A stretch of 61,306 bases of DNA, taken from positions 1 to 61,306 of the forward strand of contig NZ_AYOD01000049.1 in the NCBI RefSeq assembly GCF_000497755.1, written 5' to 3'. The translations under genes were made by a program, and so were the position numbers. The DNA comes from Aliihoeflea sp. 2WW (GTDB lineage: Bacteria; Pseudomonadota; Alphaproteobacteria; Rhizobiales; Rhizobiaceae). The notes beneath the pieces are model-generated. The model worked only from the letters and a program-made list of their open reading frames with translations, made no database searches and was not told where the DNA came from. Every line of letters starts with the position of its first letter. Positions within the stretch are counted from its first letter, which is position 1. This document shows, one piece after another, positions 56,869 to 61,306 of this stretch.

Positions 56869-57741
56869 GTGCCCCAGACACGCCTTTACTTCAGCGCCGC
56901 GAAAAAGGACGCCGAGGCCGTTTATCGACAGCTCGAAACGATGCTCGAAGATGACGGCTTCCCGATCTCGATCTTCGATCTCGACGAGGATGCCGGCATC
57001 GACGAAGTGTCGGTCTATATCGAGGACGAGCCGGAGGGGCTGGAAGCGCGCATCGCGGACGTCCTGAAAGCCCACGCGCCCGGCGCGACGCTCGAACGCG
57101 AGAACCTCGACGATATCGACTGGGTGACGAAGTCGCTCGAAGGTCTGAAGCCCGTTCGGGTCGGACGGTTCCTTGTCCACGGGGCGCATGACCGCGACCA
57201 GCGCCGGATCGGCGACCTCGCCATCGAGATCGAGGCGGGCCTCGCCTTCGGCACCGGCCATCACGGCACCACGGCCGGGTGCCTCGAACTCATCATGGAC
57301 GTGACCCGCCGCGAGCGCCCGCGCACGGCGCTCGACCTTGGAACGGGAAGCGCGGTGCTTGCAATCGCGCTGGCGAAGCTGTGCCGCATTCCGGTGCTGG
57401 CGACGGATATCGACCCGGTCGCCGTCGACGTCGCGCGGCAGAACGTGCGGCTCAACCACGCCCATGCCTATGTCGACACGGTGACGGCGGCCGGCTTCCA
57501 TCACCACGTCTTCGCGAAATGGCGGCCTTTCGACCTGATCGTCGCAAACATCCTCGCGCGGCCGCTGATGACGCTCGCGCCGGAGATGGCGCGCAACGTT
57601 TCGCCGGATGGTTCGCTGATCCTGTCGGGCATTCTGGAGCGCCAGCGCGAGGCGGTGATCGCAGCCTATGTCGGCCAGTCCTTCCGCCATGTCCGCACCA
57701 TCCGCCGCGAAGGCTGGGTGGCGCTGCATCTGAAGCGCTGA
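56869..57741 (+). CDS. prmA: Ribosomal protein L11 methyltransferase
   Basis: 290 residues from GTG 56869. SAM-binding motif I is [18 protein letters not shown], preceded by the family-specific [14 protein letters not shown]. Later, [17 protein letters not shown] (motif II) and [15 protein letters not shown] (motif IV, NI-P-like). It methylates L11 of the ribosome. A hairpin terminator follows. Confidence 0.93.
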   Translation: MPQTRLYFSAAKKDAEAVYRQLETMLEDDGFPISIFDLDEDAGIDEVSVYIEDEPEGLEARIADVLKAHAPGATLERENLDDIDWVTKSLEGLKPVRVGRFLVHGAHDRDQRRIGDLAIEIEAGLAFGTGHHGTTAGCLELIMDVTRRERPRTALDLGTGSAVLAIALAKLCRIPVLATDIDPVAVDVARQNVRLNHAHAYVDTVTAAGFHHHVFAKWRPFDLIVANILARPLMTLAPEMARNVSPDGSLILSGILERQREAVIAAYVGQSFRHVRTIRREGWVALHLKR

Positions 57742-57749
57742 CATAAGAA

Positions 57750-57777
57750 AAGGGCGGCCCGCCCCCGGACCGCCCTT
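57750..57777 (+). terminator. Terminator after prmA
   Basis: AAGGGCGG (57750-57757) and CCGCCCTT (57770-57777), a perfect 8-bp stem with a 12-nt loop between the convergent prmA and DUF1127 genes. No long T-run follows, so efficiency is uncertain. Confidence 0.65.
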
Positions 57778-57813
57778 CCCCCGATGTCTCCCCTGGGGCG
57801 AAAATCTTCGCGC

Positions 57814-57999
57814 TTAGTAGAGGTAGGAACCGCCTGCGCTCTTCTTCAGTTCGTCACGGGTGTAGCCGTGCGAACGCAGCGTCTCGTCGTCGAGCATGAG
57901 GAGCGCGCTGTTCACATAACGGGTCGCCTGCTTCGAACGCGCTTCGACGAGGGCGTCCATTGCGCCGCGGAAGAAACCGCGCTTTGCTGCATTTGCCAT
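57814..57999 (-). CDS. DUF1127 domain protein
   Basis: 61 residues from ATG 57999 (MANAAKRGFFRGAMDALVEARSKQATRYVNSALLMLDDETLRSHGYTRDELKK). The segment LMLDDETLRSHGYTRDEL is the short YjiS/DUF1127 signature. Members in Rhizobiales affect RNA turnover and phosphate or stress responses; role here unknown. An upstream start at 58047 lacks support. Confidence 0.8.
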   Translation of the reverse strand: MANAAKRGFFRGAMDALVEARSKQATRYVNSALLMLDDETLRSHGYTRDELKKSAGGSYLY

Positions 58000-58116
58000 T
58001 TCGTCTTCTCCTTGATCTGATTGGAAGAATGTGTCCTCCACGATCAAGAAGGTAAGGAGTGCTGACCTTTTTCACCAGTGCCGATGCTGCATGGCTTCCA
58101 TGTCGTTTTGCATATG

Positions 58117-58147
58117 CGAATTGCTAATGTTGCATTGCATCAATTCG
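58117..58147. promoter_or_regulatory. Inverted repeat in the DUF1127/aminopeptidase intergenic region
   Basis: CGAATTG (58117-58123) and CAATTCG (58141-58147), separated by 17 nt, in an A/T-rich island between two divergent genes. Candidate operator for DUF1127 or the aminopeptidase P gene; unproven. Confidence 0.35.
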
Positions 58148-58222
58148 GGATGTCTTCGATCAGGGTTTCGCGGCTCCGTAGGGCGCGCTATGGATCGCCG
58201 ACACCAGAGATGCGAGTAGCCC

Positions 58223-60055
58223 ATGTTCCAGACATTCGAAAGCCATGCCGATCCCGCCCACGGCAAGGAGCGCGTGCCGCTCTTGCGCGCCGAACTGGCG
58301 CGACGCGGCGTCGACGGCTTTCTCGTGCCGCGCGCGGACGAACATCAGGGCGAGTATGTCGCCGCCCGCTCCGACCGGCTGAAATGGCTGACAGGGTTCA
58401 CAGGGTCGGCCGGCGCGGCGATCGTCTTGAGCGAGAGCGCAGCGATCTTCGTCGATGGCCGCTACACGCTGCAGGTGCGCGACCAGACCGACGCCGGCAT
58501 CTTTAGCTATGAAAGCCTCGTCGAGACGCCGCCGGCGAAATGGATCGAGACCAATCTGACGGCAGGAACGCGGCTCGGGTTCGACCCGTGGCTTCACACG
58601 GTCGCCGAAACGAAAGCACTGCGCAACGCCTGCGAAAAGGCGGGCGGCGAGCTCGTTGCGCTGGACGGCAACCCCATCGATGCGATCTGGGCCGACCAGG
58701 CGGGCGCGCCCGTCGGCGAGGTCGCGATCCAACCGGTCGGATTTGCGGGCGAACTGACGAAGGACAAGATCGTGCGCATCGGCGACGCGATCCGCGCGGG
58801 CGGCGCGACGCATACGGTGCTGACCGACCCGTCCTCGATCGCCTGGCTGTTCAACATCCGCGGCGCCGATGTCGAACACACGCCGCTGGCGCTCGCCTTC
58901 GCCATTGTGCCGGCGGAAGGCCGCCCGTCGCTCTTCATCGACCCGGCAAAGCTCGGCATCGAGGCGAAGGCCTATCTGACGCAGCTTGCCGAACTGCACG
59001 CCCCGGCAGCGCTGGAGCCGGAGCTGCGCACGCTGGCGAAAGACGGCGCAACGGTCGGCCTCGACCCGCAGCTTGCGGCCGAATGGCTGCGCGTGACGAT
59101 CGAGGATGCGGGCGGCAAGACGAGCGACCTGCCGGACCCGGCCCGCTTGCCCCGCGCCTGCAAGAACGAGGCGGAACTGAACGGCTCGCGCGCCGCCCAC
59201 AAGCGCGACGGCGTGGCAATGGCCCGGTTCCTCACCTGGCTCGACGCGCAGCAGCCGGGCACGGTGGACGAGATCGCAGTCGCAAGCCGCCTGGAATCCG
59301 CCCGCGCGAAAGCGGGCGAGGACGTGCAGATGCCGCTGCGCGATATCTCCTTCGACACGATTTCCGGCGCCGGCCCCAACGGCGCGATCATCCATTACCG
59401 CGTGACGACGAATACCAACCGCAAGCTCGCCGCCGGCGAACTCTATCTCGTCGATTCCGGCGGCCAGTATCAGGACGGCACGACCGACATCACGCGAACC
59501 GTCGCCATCGGCAAGCCGACCGAGGCGATGCGCCGGCACTATACGCTGGTGCTGAAAGGGCTCATTGCCGTCTCGACGCTGCGCTTTCCGGCCGGCACGC
59601 GCGGGCAGGACGTCGATCCCTTCGCGCGCCGCGCGCTGTGGCAGGCCGGGCTCGATTTCGCGCATGGAACCGGCCACGGCGTCGGCTCGTTCCTCGCCGT
59701 CCACGAAGGCCCGCAGCGCATCGCGCGGACAGGCACGCAGGCGCTGTTGCCAGGCATGATTTTGTCGAACGAACCGGGCTATTATCGGCTGGGCGAATAC
59801 GGCGTCCGGCTGGAAAACCTGATCGTGGTGGAGGATGCGGCGCAGATCGCGGGCGGCGAGATTGCCATGCACGGCTTCGAGACGCTGACGTTGGCCCCGT
59901 TCGACCGGCGGCTGATCGACGTCACGCTTATGGAAAAGGCCGAGATCGACTGGCTCGACGCCTACCATGCGCGGGTGGCGAGCGAGCTTTCCGACCAGTT
60001 GGAAGACGACGTCAAAACCTGGCTGGCAGCCGCGACCGCGCCGCTGTCACAATAG
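58223..60055 (+). CDS. Aminopeptidase P family protein (Xaa-Pro aminopeptidase)
   Basis: 610 residues. Two creatinase-like N-terminal domains (LVPRADEHQGEYVAARSDRLKWLTGFTGSAGAAIVL near 30-70, and about 140-300) precede the M24 metalloprotease domain. Metal ligands are in VDSGGQYQDGTTDITRT (Asp pair), GTGHGVGSFLAVHEGP (His), LSNEPGYYRLGEYGVRLENL (Glu) and the following region. The C-terminal M24 extension ends LAAATAPLSQ. This three-domain form matches eukaryote-like aminopeptidase P of alphaproteobacteria. It overlaps the convergent azlD end by 9 nt. Confidence 0.94.
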   Translation: MFQTFESHADPAHGKERVPLLRAELARRGVDGFLVPRADEHQGEYVAARSDRLKWLTGFTGSAGAAIVLSESAAIFVDGRYTLQVRDQTDAGIFSYESLVETPPAKWIETNLTAGTRLGFDPWLHTVAETKALRNACEKAGGELVALDGNPIDAIWADQAGAPVGEVAIQPVGFAGELTKDKIVRIGDAIRAGGATHTVLTDPSSIAWLFNIRGADVEHTPLALAFAIVPAEGRPSLFIDPAKLGIEAKAYLTQLAELHAPAALEPELRTLAKDGATVGLDPQLAAEWLRVTIEDAGGKTSDLPDPARLPRACKNEAELNGSRAAHKRDGVAMARFLTWLDAQQPGTVDEIAVASRLESARAKAGEDVQMPLRDISFDTISGAGPNGAIIHYRVTTNTNRKLAAGELYLVDSGGQYQDGTTDITRTVAIGKPTEAMRRHYTLVLKGLIAVSTLRFPAGTRGQDVDPFARRALWQAGLDFAHGTGHGVGSFLAVHEGPQRIARTGTQALLPGMILSNEPGYYRLGEYGVRLENLIVVEDAAQIAGGEIAMHGFETLTLAPFDRRLIDVTLMEKAEIDWLDAYHARVASELSDQLEDDVKTWLAAATAPLSQ

Positions 60056-60340
60056 GTTGCGGCCGGCGATGAGGACGGCGGCGCCGACGACGAACATCGT
60101 CATCAACCCGCTGCGCCAGCCGACGATGGCGGCGACGATCATGGCCGCGATCTCCGCCGGCCCGCCATGATAGGCGGCGGGCGCGACGAGCGTCGTCAGG
60201 ACTGCGGCGGGCACGGCGTTGAGGCTGGCCTCGACGCGCGGATGGATGCGGTCGAACCGCGACAGGACGAGATGTCCGCCGATGCGCGACAGATAGGTCA
60301 GCACCGCGCTTGCGAGGATGATCCAGACGGTAGTCGTCAT
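60047..60340 (-). CDS. azlD: AzlD family branched-chain amino acid transport protein
   Basis: 97 residues with three or four hydrophobic helices; AzlD signature RFDRIHPRVEASLNAVPAAVLTTLVAPAA. It partners AzlC in exporting branched-chain amino acids. Its start overlaps the azlC stop by 4 nt. Confidence 0.9.
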   Translation of the reverse strand: MTTTVWIILASAVLTYLSRIGGHLVLSRFDRIHPRVEASLNAVPAAVLTTLVAPAAYHGGPAEIAAMIVAAIVGWRSGLMTMFVVGAAVLIAGRNLL

Positions 60341-61044
60341 GCCGCATCCTCGCCATTGCCGTTTCCATTGACCGGCATGAAGGCGGCGAGCGCCATGCCG
60401 GCGATCGCGCCGACCGTGACGTGCCAGGGCGAGCCGATCGTCTCATAGGCGACGATGGAGGCGACCGCGCTGGTCAACACGATCGGCAGCCAGAGCGGGC
60501 GCAGCCGGAACGACATCACGAGGCCGAGGAAGTAGATCGGCAAGAGGAAGTCGAGCCCGAGCGCATAGGTGTTCGGGATCAGGCTGCCGAAGCTCGCCCC
60601 GATCCAGGCCTCGGCGACCCAGAAGAGATAGATCGGCGTCGCCATGCCCATGAACCAGGCGAAGGTGACGTGCTCGCCATTCTCCGCCTTGCGTTCGGCC
60701 TCGGCATATTGCGGATCGACGAGGAAGAAGAAGCCGAAGGCGCGCTGCGCCGGCGCCCAGTGGGGCACGCGCCGGCCGACCGCTGCCGAATAGAGCACGT
60801 GGCGGAAATTGACGGCGAAGATCGACAGCGCGATCAGCCACGGCGCGACCTTCTGGCCGAAAAGGTCCAGCCCCACCATCTGGCTCGCCCCGGCATAGAC
60901 GGCAGCGCTCATCAGCACCGCCTCGCCGACAGTAAAGCCGTTGTCGACGGCGAGCGCGCCGAACAGCAGCCCGAAGGGTGCCGACGACAGGACGACAGGC
61001 GGACTCTTGCGCATGCCGCGCGCGAATTCTTGGGAGAAGGACAT
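60337..61044 (-). CDS. azlC: AzlC family branched-chain amino acid permease
   Basis: 235 residues, about 8 hydrophobic segments. Typical AzlC sequence: PFGLLFGALAVDNGFTVGEAVLMSAAVYAGASQMVGLDLFG near the start, and ALSIFAVNFRHVLYSAAVGRRV and SFRLRPLWLPIVLTSAVASIVAYE later. With AzlD it exports leucine, isoleucine and valine analogues. Related in function to the ilv genes elsewhere in the window but not linked to them. Confidence 0.92.
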   Translation of the reverse strand: MSFSQEFARGMRKSPPVVLSSAPFGLLFGALAVDNGFTVGEAVLMSAAVYAGASQMVGLDLFGQKVAPWLIALSIFAVNFRHVLYSAAVGRRVPHWAPAQRAFGFFFLVDPQYAEAERKAENGEHVTFAWFMGMATPIYLFWVAEAWIGASFGSLIPNTYALGLDFLLPIYFLGLVMSFRLRPLWLPIVLTSAVASIVAYETIGSPWHVTVGAIAGMALAAFMPVNGNGNGEDAA

Positions 61045-61170
61045 GGCGTCGTCTTAGGTCAGCATTGTTGCCCTGTCACATGAAAAGGCTTGAACCATGG
61101 GGGTTGGGTCGTAGGGCCATGGGGGACGGCAGTTTACTACGGAGTTGCTTCGCAACGATTCCTGGGTGGA

Positions 61171-61209
61171 ACCCCCACCCCTTACCCCTCCCCACAAGGA
61201 GGAGGGGGA
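61171..61209. repeat. Short palindromic intergenic repeat, copy 1
   Basis: Begins ACCCCCACCCCTTACCCCTC and continues with a stem CCCCTCC/GGAGGGG around a loop with ACAAG. Copy 2 lies 98 bp to the right. Such dispersed palindromes are common between genes in Hyphomicrobiales genomes. Confidence 0.7.
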
Positions 61210-61268
61210 CGTCAGCGCGGTGAACATCTTTGATTCACCACCCGGCTTTCGTGGTTTGGACGAAGGCG

Positions 61269-61305
61269 ACCCCCACCCTTTATCCCTCCCCACAAGGGGG
61301 AGGGA
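61269..61305. repeat. Short palindromic intergenic repeat, copy 2
   Basis: Begins ACCCCCACCCTTTATCCCTC; the stem TCCCTCCCC and GGGGAGGGA is a perfect 9-bp repeat with a 5-nt ACAAG loop. It matches copy 1 with a few differences, some in the arms. It ends at the right edge of the window. Confidence 0.7.
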
Positions 61306-61306
61306 G

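Noticed and set aside
58160-59968. A 602-residue minus-strand frame over the aminopeptidase P gene
   Set aside because: The sense strand has all M24 metal-binding motifs; the antisense frame has none.

Overview
This window is a GC-rich, gene-dense stretch of an alphaproteobacterial chromosome, most likely order Hyphomicrobiales (Rhizobiales) and close to the Phyllobacteriaceae/Rhizobiaceae. The evidence is the imuA-imuB-dnaE2 mutagenesis cassette under a GTTC-N7-GTTC LexA box, a circularly permuted (two-piece) tmRNA gene with tag ANDNYAEARLAA, an alpha-type SspB, HWE/HisKA_2 histidine kinases, a BA14K-like secreted protein, and DUF1127/DUF4169 small proteins. It is mostly core chromosome: I see no insertion sequence, prophage, integron or CRISPR array.

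Layout. 0.3-5.9 kb: SOS mutagenesis operon (minus strand). 6-8.6 kb: a DNA translocase of the FtsK family without membrane segments, then tRNA-Lys(CTT). 8.7-14.1 kb: PhzF-like protein, a MacA-MacB type ABC export system, an endonuclease/exonuclease/phosphatase-fold protein. 14.2-17.2 kb: a secreted BA14K-like protein, two PilZ proteins tail to tail, and a tetR-ilvC operon with a perfect palindromic operator. 17.3-23.3 kb: Kup, PdxJ, SpoIIAA-like and PP2C-like proteins, a RecD/Dda-like helicase, VapBC. 23.4-26.7 kb: LysE exporter and the ilvIH acetolactate synthase operon behind a peptide-coding attenuator. 26.8-31.3 kb: HerA-like ATPase, a diguanylate cyclase, MiaA, SerB. 31.3-36.7 kb: hflK-hflC, degP, thyA-folA. 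36.7-39.9 kb: DUF2853, two crcB fluoride-channel genes, ssrA, an AAA ATPase, sspB, DUF4169 and a ribbon-helix-helix protein. 39.9-45.9 kb: a giant AsmA protein, a GlcD/Dld-type FAD dehydrogenase, a hotdog thioesterase. 45.9-50.9 kb: a LOV histidine kinase with a receiver protein, PBP1A, and a second HWE kinase. 51-61.3 kb: UvrD/PcrA, an outer-membrane barrel-like protein, a Gly/Asn-rich secreted protein, a hexapeptide acyltransferase, a Sco pair, PrmA, DUF1127, aminopeptidase P, AzlCD, and two copies of a short palindromic repeat.

How the genes fit together. Branched-chain amino acid metabolism recurs: ilvIH (attenuated), ilvC (coupled to a TetR regulator) and azlCD (export). Protein quality control is represented by ssrA, SspB, HflKC and DegP, with ssrA and sspB only about 0.7 kb apart. 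DNA repair and recombination are represented by ImuABC, UvrD, a RecD-like helicase and HerA. Signalling includes a GGEEF cyclase with an intact inhibitory site, two PilZ proteins, and a LOV kinase/receiver pair.

The most informative non-coding elements are the ilv leader (an 18-residue peptide containing Leu-Ile-Leu-Val-Val, a predicted leaderless start and a perfect terminator), the permuted tmRNA with its promoter, the LexA box placed directly after the imuA -10 element, and the 14-bp palindrome before tetR-ilvC. I did not find a convincing wholly new multi-gene system; the best candidates for something under-described are the ssrA-AAA-sspB neighbourhood, the membrane-free FtsK, and the AsmA protein with a long charged coiled-coil tail.
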